In this document: positions 45,101 to 57,100 of the stretch, in pieces
Layout of the letters: the number at the start of each line of letters is the position of its first letter
Position numbering within the stretch: the stretch's first letter is position 1
NCBI GenBank assembly: GCA_932294295.1
Contig: OW028585.1
Coordinates: 29,062,720-29,126,719, forward strand
Reading direction: 5' to 3'
Length of the DNA stretch: 64,000 nucleotides
Source: Alitta virens
Lineage: Eukaryota > Annelida > Polychaeta > Phyllodocida > Nereididae
Position numbers and translations under genes: made by a program
Notes under the pieces: model-generated
The model's input: only the letters and a program-made list of their open reading frames with translations
What the model was told of the DNA's origin: nothing
Databases searched by the model: none

Positions 45101-48100
45101 GTAAAATATAGAAATGAATCAACAGATAACTAGTAATTTAGCAATTAGCATAGCGGCATTATATACATGTAGTTGATGTGGACATATAGAATAGGCTTGA
45201 GTTTGACAGACAAGATGTAATTTACTTTACTATCGAAATGCTGATATGATATAATGCTAGAGTGTAAGCTGCTATGACATTTCTGCCAAAACTGTAGAAA
45301 AATACACTTGGTGATTTTATAGAAAAACGCAATTTTACTGTATTGATAAATGAAATAATGTACTAAGGTAAGATTGTCATATTAAGATTTTCAAATCATT
45401 GCAATCCAGGTGATATCGATTAGGTCATTCATAAATTATCATGATTTGCCTTCCTTTCTTTTTTGGCTGGCTCATATATATATTTCTTGTTGTATTGTTG
45501 TATTGCATTCGACAAATTTGACCTTAAAGTTTGATATTGTCAAGCAAATTTCTACTATATTTTCACTGTCATTGATGTCTATAAGTAAAATGGAAGGATA
45601 CCTAGTTTACTTGTCAATGTGTGCTAATGAATTATAACTTCACTTATTACAGAGATCTTTGTCAATTTGTATTTGAATGAAACTGAACATATTCATTAAA
45701 AAAAGGGACATGAAACATACCACTCAATTTGTACTTATTATTGGGATGCTATAAGGCATTGAAGACATCTACCCATTTAAAAAGTTAATTTAAAAAAGGT
45801 GTAAATTAAGCGTATTATGCAGGAAAAAATTACCAGTTGCCTTGAGCCCTGACTTTCTAGTCCTAAGGGCAGCCAAGCAGATATATATATATATGTGATG
45901 TGTCACTTGGATAACACATCGACATGCAGTAATGTAAAAAACAGGCTGCGCAAAAAATAGAAACCTCCACTTATCCCTGTATTGGCCTCAAAATTTCAGC
46001 CGGGATCAGTCCTGGGGCAACGCAAAAACTGCAGTTAATGAATTGCATGGGCACTGCTCTGATAGGCACCATACAAAAAAAAAAGAACTACAAATGGCCC
46101 TTACAATTATATTCTGTGACTTTTTAAAGCAGGTTACAAAAGTGATCCATGTTTTGTGCCCCACACGCTGACGATCGAGTCCTAAACACAGCACATGCCA
46201 CACATGCTGTATCCCATAGCCAGGGCCGGTCATATAACTTGCGGGGCCCAAAGCAGGGCCTAATTTGCCTCCTTTTTGCTTTTCAATTATAAGCATGGCC
46301 TAATATTACCGATGTGCGGGGTCTTTAGGTGCCTTGCTTGCGTTGCCCTATGACCGGCCCTGCCCACAGCAATTTTATGGTTGTGTAAGTTGCAATTTTA
46401 ATTTTGATCAGTGGAACTAGGGGATGGGGGCACTTTTGGTACCATTCAAGCACCCTTTGGACAGTCTCTTGAATAAATGTTGATAAGGGTATTTGATCTC
46501 TTTAGCTTCTCGCATATCTTCTCAAGGTAAAATTTTAAAGATCAGTCTTTCGAAAATTCAAAGGTTACATAAAAAATAATGAAATAACATTTTGACCTCT
46601 ACTATCACCTTATATTTTGTCACATTTCACATCATGTAGATGGATCCGCAAAACTAAAAATTGAATAAGACTCACTGGTGGTTTTATTTAGGCGATGTGA
46701 GCGCATCATAGAGAGAAAAAGAGAGAAACGTTTATTTGACCATCATAATATGATGCGACCACCTTGTGCCACTTGTCCAGCTTCCCTGCACACAATAAAC
46801 AATAAATAATGAAAACCAAGGTAACCATCCAAATTTATTGTGGCTTAGAATAGACACCAGCTGATAAGTGTTAACCATCTTAATTAAATTAATGAATCGA
46901 AAATAACATCAGTATGTTTATAATAGCTAGTGTACTCATGACTTTGAGAAATTACAATCATATATATATGTCCAATATTTTAATTAAGCTTGACATAATA
47001 TTATATGTCCAATAATAAGCTAAAAATGACAATTGAGTGTAGAAAATAAAATACCCACGTGATTTAGCTGAACCTGTGGAATACTTTCACTTAACCATAG
47101 ACATAGTATTTTGTTGCTAAATATATATCAGATTTGAAATATCATAATCATTTTAGTATTGGGGTTGTCAGCAAATTTATAACAGTCAAAAAGCAGTTTT
47201 CACCATTGCCGACGCAACTTAAAGTGCCCGTTTTTTTCATTATATTGTACATATGATCTTGTTACTTGAACCAATTGCTTCCCCAGGTCAAGACGGTTCT
47301 GGCAATAGGTATAACATAATTGTAGCTCTATTATTAACGGAGCTAGGCCGTTTTATGTATGATTAGGTCACTGTTTTCCAGCTATGCACGTGTGTTTGTT
47401 GACGTCCACGATCAACACATAGCAATGGCGCCTTGCGGCGCACGTCACAGACAATGATAACCAATAGGCTTCGTCCATTCCACTCTTCTAGTTCAATGGT
47501 ACTTAATAGTCCCCAAATATATCTATTTTTCTGCAATAACTAACCAGTGCCTCATGCTTTTTAAAGAAAAAAAAATTAACGATCACTTTCTACTTAAGAT
47601 CTTCTTCATTCATGTAGAACGTCAATCACTTTTCATTTACCATTATTTGGACTCCGATCATCCAAAAAAGGCCAAATTGGTAATTCTCAAAAATACAAAA
47701 AGCTTATCTAACTGTCCCAATAAAATTACAATGAACGATGAGACATGTGCCGACAGCAAATAAAAAAGTCATTCAAATATGAAAATTTCTTTAATGTATG
47801 AGAGTAGCTAAAGATCAAGACTGTACTTTGCTATGTCACTTTTCATTCATCATTATTTTGTGTAACTTCTTAACTGGTACTTTTGTTTACTTCAACATTT
47901 CATGGAATCCCATGCAAGCTGTAAGTCTAGTTCAGGTCAAATTTATTTTATGAATTATTTGTCTATTTGCTTTTATTATATATTAATCTAATCTGTTTTT
48001 TTATAGTTTTAACTCCACATTTGTATGTATTTCATTTTTCATATCGTTTTATTCTAGTCGAGCAAAAGCTTCTGCTTATGTTATCTGTTCTTACATACAA

Positions 48101-51100
48101 CTTTAAATAAAATATATCTGATCTTATCTTATCTTATATGTATATGAGAACAACCAGCACACTGAGAGTCACAAATTTAAGTCCTCAGGAATAACTGCCA
48201 CAATAAAACTACCAAGAATACAAAGATCATCTAAAGAAGGGCATTCTTTACTCTCTAGATAGTAGCAAGAAGTCGTTTCTGCAGATTGTACCAAAGAAGA
48301 CCAAGAACACGCACTCTCGTAAGTAGGAAGCGCTATGCCTACAGGGAAAAGGAGGCGCATTGTTAACCAGCTGATTACGTCATGAAGAGAGAACAATCAG
48401 TACAATTGAGTGACATCATACTGGTCGATTATGACGTCATTGGACATTGCAGAATGATCAGCTTTTGTTGACGTTGTAAATTTGTGATAATGTGCTTTTT
48501 TCACACTAGGACACTAGGTGACATAGAAATCAATTTGAAATGACGTTTCTGGACAGAGCTATATGAAGAAAAAAAAATTATCCACTTGGGGCATTGTAGT
48601 TTGCGCCTACTACTCCCAGAATGCCCAGCCTGCCAGGAATGCTGGGGGAAGGAGGTTCAGCGTTTACAATCTGAAGTATAGGGAGTGGCGCTTCTTGGTA
48701 CATATTCTTTGATTGTCCTTCAGTAAGTCACACACTTACCCTCAGGACAATAGTACCCCTCAGGACATGATTGGGCGTTCAGCGTAGCATTCTGAGGTTG
48801 CACAGGAAGACAGTAGAACCCTTCAGGGCAAAGGTCACAGGTCGATGCTCCCGTTGTATTTGCATAGGATCCTGGGGGACATTCCTTAAACCATACACAA
48901 GAAGATCTTTAAAGATATTTCAATTCAAAAGTAGATTGTGAATACAGTTTGTGCAGTTAACTAACAAAATATGAATGGCATAAAAAAATTAATGTGACAA
49001 ATAAAACATAAATACCAGGAATTATTGACATGTTTCACCCAAATAGTAAATTTATCCAGATCGACATAAAAGGCATAGACACTGGACTTAATAGTCACAG
49101 AAATTATAGGTTTGTTACTGCCTGCACTTTCAATACCATTCAAAGAGTAAAATGACCATAAATTGTTAATTTCAGCCAATAAAATGGGGAGAAAAAGTTA
49201 CAGAGCATATCCCATAGATAAAAAGATAATTAGATGACGTCATCATTTATTGTAACAAAAATGACATCACTGAGTAAATGAAGTCATCAAACAGTACGTA
49301 TCTACTACGTTGGAAGTGACCGCTCACTTGTGGTACTTCTCCTCCTCCTCATTACTCTCTTAATTTTATGATAATTAGAAAGCAGCTTCATATAATTAAG
49401 ACCTTTACAAGCTGCCCTGGTGTATATATATATATATATATATATCAGATAATAGTGGATTTTCACGGAAGGTTCTCTGTATTTCCACCAGGTGGCTAAA
49501 ACAGAATACTGCAATACTATTGGCTGGGAAAGTTCCCGCCCTTCACTGTGATTGGATAAGGCAAAGTGCATCCAAGCAGCAGTATTTTTAGTTCATTTTA
49601 ATGTATATTTGACATCTTATCATTCAATTGATTTTTGTTATTTGCCTTAGAAAGTTATATTTATTGAATAAGTCAGTGATTATCTTCTATGTCTGAAAAG
49701 CAAAATGAGTAATAAGAAGAGAGGAAAGACTTATGTCTTGCTGAATTCAGGGCTGCTCAGTGAAAAGACTCCATTGGGCCTTGGATCAACTGCAGTACAT
49801 CTGCAAAGAAATGACGGCTTATTTTGCTTTGTCACACACAAATATCTTAATCTAGCCTACCTTGTAGATTTCAGATCCATTGGGACAATGCATTCCGACA
49901 GGGCAAATAAATTCCACAGGGTTTGGAACTGCTTGACCACCTGGACAGTAGTAGCCACCCCAACAGGGTTCTGTCGCAGCTGTCAGACCTAAATCAGAAA
50001 TAGATAGTGCAGGCTAATGTCACAATGTCAAGCGTAAAATTAGTATTCAGTTCATAAGCAATTGATTCCACAATATTGCAATTAATTCCACAATATTGAA
50101 ATTTAAAGTATGATGCTGTTCTTTTCCTATTGCTCTTTGTACATTTGTCAGTTCCCCTCCTAGAGGAGTCTCCATCGTGATTTTCTTGAACATATGCCAC
50201 ATCAATAGAATGTTTGGGTATAGTGGACCCGAATTTATAACCATATTTGGCGTCCAAAGAATATAACATATATCATTATTTTGACCAACACTCACTAAGT
50301 TTTGAAGGTCTTGTCCAACATGAATAACATTTGTGAAGCGTTAGAAAAATAAACATCATTCGTGCCGTGAACATGAAAACCGCCATAATTTGTTTGTGAT
50401 GTCATACATTGAATTTAAGCATCTGACGGCATATGCATGGCAACGAGGCTCGCTAAATATGGTCATAAATCTAGGTCCGCTATACTGCACTCTTTCCAAT
50501 TCTATTTTTTGGCACAATTTAAATATAACTTACTTCATTCATTGTCAACTTCCCATTTTAAGGAAAGCGAGTCATACGTATATTGAACTTCAGATTATCT
50601 TTTTATTTTATTTTTCAATACATACCAGTGATAGGGCAGTAATAGCCTCCTGTGCAGTTGTTACATTGGTCAACTCGGGCCAGATTATAAGCTGATGAAT
50701 AGGTGCCCATCGGGCATTCCGTTGGCAGGGTGCTCTCTTCTGGGCAGTAAGACCCTATTGGGCAGGGGACGTACGTTGCTACATCCGCGCCTAGTGTGCA
50801 GTAATATCCTGAAAACAATCAAACTAATTATCTTATATTTTCTATTTGATGTACTAAATCGAGGTTCATGCACAACTTCTCCCCATCGCCAATCATCCAG
50901 CTAAAAATAACTATCACATGACCCATACTTCCGGTCAGAAGAGTTGCTTTTGATATGACGTGGAACGCTGCCTCTAACTTGCTCTGTTTTGGGAATAGTT
51001 TATGCCAAATCTTGCTTGTAATACAGTACAATACAAACTTTTATTTATTGTCGGTTATTGATAAACATAATGAACAATAGCAAATATTTGCTATTTTGTA

Positions 51101-54100
51101 CATGTGTTCCACTCCATTAAAACTCTAAATTAAACCAGTTTGTTTGTTTGCATAAATATGACAAAGCCATAAAGCATTTTAACATCAAAAGTAGTACAGC
51201 CCTGATTCTAATCACACTTGACCTAATATTTAATCGTTTTAATTGATAAGTAGATGAACAGAAAGGTAAACACAATGGCATTGAAACTATTTTGTCCTAA
51301 TTCATGAGATATCTATGACAATATGATAATAATTCATTGAAGTTCAAACACAATCTACTCCAGACCTTCAGAGCATGGGTAACCAGATGACGTCATATTC
51401 CATTCTGGACAGTAGCGCCCTCCTACGCAATATGCACATTCCGACATATTTGTCCTCCGGGTGGCAGCACTGTAGGTCCCTGGTGGACAAGCCAAAGGTA
51501 CGGATGATCCTTGTGGGCAGTAAAAACCAGGGGGACATTCGTCACCATCATAGCCTAGATCAGGAGTAGAACTGTTGGATCCGATTCGGCAGAAATAACC
51601 TGTAAGAAATTCATACAAAATGAAGCTCAGTGCAAAAACAATTTCACACAAATGTGGTATATTGACCTAACTGTTAGGCTAATATGCAATCTTACTTATT
51701 GTAAAGCATCCTAGAGCAGTACTTTAATCTTTAATAATAATAAGGTTGGAATGACACATAAATAACCTTATATTATTAAAGTGAACATTATTCAACGTCA
51801 GAAACAATTAGCTCCTTAAAAAAATTGCATAAAGGCACAAACATGACCGTCACATTGTCACAATGACTTCTAGCAGTCGCCTAACTGCCTTTAATGCCAA
51901 GACACACATTGCCAATAAACTACAATATGAATTAGACAATTTACAATTTCTCTTACCGGCATCGCAATACCCGGCAGGTTCAGACAGCCCCTCAGTGTCG
52001 CAATACATCCCGGCAGAACATGGCTGACAATCATCGACAGAGACTCGGTGAGTTTGGTTGTTAAAAGTTCCTCTTGGGCACGGGAATTCAGTGGCGAATC
52101 TCGTGTTCACTTCGCAATAATATCCTACGGTGAAAGATTTTTCAGTTTTCCAATAAATTAATTAACTCATGGGGACATATTTCATAACATTTATCTATAA
52201 GAGCCTAATTTTTGAAAAATACTAGAAGAATGGCTTTTCTTACATGCGAGCAAAAACTATAATTCAAGAATTTGTCCCCTTCCTATCTTATACAGTCAAG
52301 CTCTCTAATACAATTAAACTTGAGACCAGCTGCAAACGGCCACTATATTTGTACTCCCTCAGAATGAATTTTCATTGCTTCACGCTCTATGAAACAGCAA
52401 CTTCGATGGCCAAATTTAACAATTCCTTCTGGTGACTACTTAACACAGATTTGACTGTATAAGATCATACCATTACTTTCTAATATTTTAAGGATACAAC
52501 ATTGACATTTGACAAGAACATACCTGTAGGACAGTGACTTCCATTGTACAGAACAACAGGATCCATAGTGTTATCACAGTAATATCCACTCGGGCAATCC
52601 TTGCATTCGTAAGAGCCCAGTTCATCTTGATAATACCCAGATGGACATCTGATAGGATTTGTGCTGCCCATCGGACAGAAGTGTCCTGAAAATGATAGTG
52701 ATAACATATTTAAGTTTAATAGTAGATATTGTGATATTTTGTATTAAATAATTACATTTTGTAAACAGTAAGCAGAGTAACATATCAGTGTTGAGTTGAC
52801 AGAAGCGCATATATAATGCTAGTCGGAACAATATGCTTCTAACATTCCAAAGTTACTTTTTTATTGCATCTAAGCAGTTACTATGAAAATTTCACTGTGG
52901 CACTGCATTTACTTTGAGCTTATATTAGGTAAAGTCTGAAAATGTGTGTTTCAAATGCAAAAATCATAAATATATATATATACTCTTTGAAGTTTTTGGC
53001 ATACTGGAGTATATCTAAACCTATGGTAACAGGTCTGCCTGAATGTCAATAAACAAAGTCTGACACATTACACTTAAAATCATCAAATATTCTTTAACTT
53101 GGTACATACCAACAGTGCAATTAAACCCAGAAGGTCGAGGGTCAGCTTGTCCTTCTGGGCAGTACCATCCAGGTTCACAAGGTCCGTCTGGTACAGCATT
53201 ACCACTCCCTGCACAAAACTGCCCAGTAGTACAGACGTTACAGTCCGATATGTCATCATTTCCAGTGCTGTTTAAGTAGTAGCCATCCTGGCACATAGAG
53301 GGCGAACTGCTACCTCGTGGGCAGTATGCCCCCATAGGACAGATATCACCTGAAAAAGGAAAAAAAATATGCAGCTGTTGGATTGTATCTTTAGGCCACG
53401 GTTTTTTTATCTTTCGTTTCTCGACACCGCCGGCCAAACTTTTGCAGTGCCGCTCAATTAATAAATCAATGGATATGGTATATCCATTGATTTAATAATT
53501 GAAAAAAATTGATGAAAAAAACACTTTCTGGGTTTTTTTTTAATTTTCCGACCAACCGTCTCATGAAAAACGGTTCGAGAAAGTTCCGAGAAACATAGGT
53601 ACCCCATTGCATTTTATCCTTTTTTTTTTCATTGTCTTTTATGGCTTTGATTAGGCTTATTTACAACATTCAACAGGCACTAGCTGCACATTATTAAACA
53701 TTTGTAACAGATCAAAGATGCCTAATATCTCATTAGATTCTTTTTTCTTTTTTTTCAGCTTCATATATTTTTCCCACTATTATTACAAAAACCATGTTAA
53801 AAATATACAGAGATTTTCATTTAATAAAATATTGAGCAGAGTGACTCCTCTAAGATGATCATGTAATCGCTGCCGAGGGACCACCCACAAACCAACACTA
53901 ACTGTAGACAATTACAATAATGAATGTCTGTGCCTGGAGTCCATGCTCACAATGAAGTATATGGAGTGTTATTACAGAAAAGTATAGCTTACTTCAATTA
54001 ACTAAATAAGTATAATTATACAATAAAGACACTACAAGTTATGACACACAAAACAGTCTGAAATGTTACATTGGCTTAAATAAGTTTTCTTAATGTAAAT

Positions 54101-57100
54101 TTTAAACCTATATATGGAGTGAGTATAAGGTTTGTCCTGAATATCAATTGGCATATTATTATAATTAATAGGGAACCTGTAGCTTATAGATTGTCTCGCG
54201 AACTCCTGCCTCACAGCAGGCACTCGACGATTCCCTCTTGCTCTAGTTAAGTATTCATGAAAGTAATCATCACTCAAACTTCCTACAGAACCACCAGAAG
54301 TAAGCTTACACACCACTCTCTAAATACATCACATAATTTAAAGCAGTTTTCAATCAAGTGATGCTGATTACAGGCATTAATTGGATGTGCCTTGTACACG
54401 GTGTGAATGCTGAGGCAAGTGAAAGTAAAAAAAATTGATTGCATCATACCAGTAACATTGCCATCGGTAGGATTTGGCACATTAGCGTAAGCATGGCAGT
54501 AGTACCCAGCATCGCAAAGACCTGACGTTTCATTCAAGTAGTCCACTGCACAATAATGCCCTGGGGAACATGGTATGGGGTTATATGATCCTTCTGGGCA
54601 GTAGTAGCCTGAAATTGCAAGATAATCAATGTATTTTGCAAAGTTAAAATTATCTTACTTAGCATCAAACGATCTTGGTTACATAACACATAAATAACCA
54701 GTGAATATTTACAATAAGAAAGTTTTTACAAATCAAATATTTACTGAACATCACGTTTTCCAAAAAAGAAACATTTTTGTACAGACGAAACTTTTCCAAG
54801 ATAATGGCAAGCATTGTTACCTTGGCGACAGTTATCTCCACCCACACCAGATGGCATCGCAGTACCACTTCCTTCCATACAGTAATATCCTGCTTTACAC
54901 AATCCACTTGGTGAAGAAAGTGCTTCATCCTCGCAATATTCCCCACCTGATCCGGAAAATAAAAAAGTTGGATGAAATTATCAAAATCTGTCAAAAGTAA
55001 CATTGTATTTGCAGAAAAAAAAAGAAGGAAGATTCAAGCAAATCTATTTAGAAATTAAAATGAAGTACAAACTTGCCCTACCTCATCAAAAGCATTTAAT
55101 ATATGAAAAGCAACTTTTCAAAAGCAGTCTATTTATTAATAATCATTTTAGCTAAAAATATAAAATAAAAAGAGAGAGAGAAGACATCGATACATCGTGT
55201 ATTTCTCCAAAATTTTATCATCATTTTCATACAGTAAAATCATAGTAATGGTGGACGGACATGCAAAGCATGACATCAAACTAAATCCACGAGATTTTAG
55301 GTGTAATTAACATTCTGGAATTCACTTACCACGACAAGGTAGACAGTGGGTGTAATTTGTCCGCATCTCTAAGCCATTATAACTGCCAACAGGACAAGGA
55401 AATTCATTCCAGAACCTTGTTCCAACCGGGCAGACGTAACCAGCGGGACAGGGGTAGTCTGTGAAGTTTGCCGTCATTCTGGGACACCAGTACCCTGGAA
55501 AAAGAAATCACAAATGGGATTAGTTCATAATTGATTAAGCTGTGAAGACACAGTGAGCATGCATTACTAGGAAGAAAATACCAGCAAAGACCTCAGGGAG
55601 CTATTGTTGTTCAAAGTTATTATAAACCCTGAGATACTGAATGCTCCCTGAGACACTGAATGCTCCCTGAGACACTGAATGCTCCCTGTCGAGGCCAGCC
55701 CACCATAATGGGGCATCTGATTCAGTTTCTGATCATTAAGAGAAAAAGTTTAACTTGGTGCCAAACTCCACATCTGTGTATCCACTCAATTTTGCCCAAA
55801 TTCCCTGTATTTTCCCTGATTTTTCCCTGTTTCACTAGATATTTTCGCAGGTGATTATACGGCTTCCTGGTACTCAATAGCTGTATCTTCACAACCAAAA
55901 TACCACTAAGTTTAGTGTAATTATTAAATCAACAGAGTCCATTTCAACCTGTGAAACTTAATATCTACAATAAGCCACAATGCCATCCAGCGTTATTCAT
56001 TTCAGATCATTATTCTGTTAGCATTATACATATTATTATACATATAATGACAAAATTCCCTGTGTTTTTCCTGAATTTATACCCTAACATCAAATTCCCT
56101 GAATTTTCCCTGCAGTGAATTTCTTTTTACAATTTTTCCCTGTTTTCCCTGTCCATTGGATACCCTGCCTGAGATAAAGAATGTACCCCTCACATGGCCC
56201 CAATGGGTTCGTCATAATCTCAAAACCATCACTATTTGAGATACATCCTCACACAGTGTCCTTTTGAACTGTACCTTGTTGATCTAAAGACATTAACCAT
56301 GTGACTGGTGGCCCATAAGTAAATAGTAAATAATTTATTTAATAAAGCGCAATCTATAGAAGAAAAAAAAAAGCCCATTAGGTATGACACTCTTTTAGGT
56401 GTCTCCACGCAGTCATTCTTAATCAGTCCTGAGTGACAAAGAAGTTATTGCAACTTATGCAAATAAAACGGAAAAAGTGCAGTATAGTGGACCCAGATTT
56501 ATGACCATATTTAACAAGCCTCATTGCCAGGCCTATGACTTAAATTGCTTGAAATGTAATTATGACGTCACAAAAAATTAAGGTAGTTATGACGGCGGTT
56601 TCATCTTCACGGTAAAGACAGCGCTTATTTTTGCTTTTTCTTGGGGGCTACCGCCCCCAAAACCTTGGTTATCTACACCAAATGTTATTTTAATTGTGCT
56701 AGAACTTAAAAAATTTAATGGTTGCCAAATATGGGCATAAATTTGGGTCCGCTATACTGCACTAAACCAAATAAAACTTAAATACAGAACAATGAAAGAT
56801 AATGATTTCTGGTATACCCGCATGTTTCGAAAGGATTTTCCTATTTACTTAAGTTATTTTGCATGTTTCATAGCAGTTTTATTCTCCTTACCTTCAGGGC
56901 AGGTCAAGCAAGAGCCCATTCCATCAACATCTGCAAATGTTCCATTGTCACACGGAATGGGATAGACACTAGCGACGCCCCCTGGACAGTAGTGACCAAC
57001 CGGACAAACACCTCCGTAACCGAGGACTCTGAAGAAATACAATAATACAGTCAGATCAAGCATCTTAACCACAAGGCTAATTAACCAGCTGATAAAGTCA

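Larger units (their letters stand above)
36536..47498 (+). mobile_element. P-element-superfamily DNA transposon with THAP9-like transposase (10,963 bp)
   Basis: Both ends are visible. The left end starts CATTGAACTAGAA and the right end is its reverse complement. The same 8 bases, GTACTTAA, flank both ends, which is the target duplication size of P elements. Inside the ends, TGTGACGTGC (36574..36583) and a 20-base segment (36592..36611) recur exactly inverted at 47440..47449 and 47411..47430. The body carries an intact 11-exon transposase gene on the plus strand, a tandem duplication of its 3' part, and a nested hAT-like MITE. It sits in intron 21 of the giant gene, in the opposite orientation. 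Vertebrate relatives are the zebrafish P-like elements and the immobile human THAP9 gene. Presence of TSD, TIRs and an open gene suggests recent and perhaps still possible mobility (inference). Confidence 0.9.
30747..52124 (-). repeat. Protein superrepeat 2 (exons 17-28, about 692 aa)
   Basis: Same order of landmarks: landmark 2 in exon 22, landmark 3 in exon 23, landmark 1 in exon 28. Genomically long because it contains the P-like transposon intron. Confidence 0.8.

Noticed and set aside
36536..47498. Interpretation as an immobile, domesticated THAP9 gene
   Set aside because: The matching TSD and inverted ends show a transposon insertion. Domestication of the gene elsewhere in the genome cannot be excluded.
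43515..47498. A definite polyadenylation site for the transposase
   Set aside because: No AATAAA follows the stop closely. AATAAA near 46794 and 46801 is possible but far away and unsupported.
49705..49992. 95-codon plus-strand open frame starting MSNKKRGK as a separate gene
   Set aside because: Its 5' part belongs to dispersed repeat E and its 3' part is antisense to exon 20. Kept only as a finding about the repeat.
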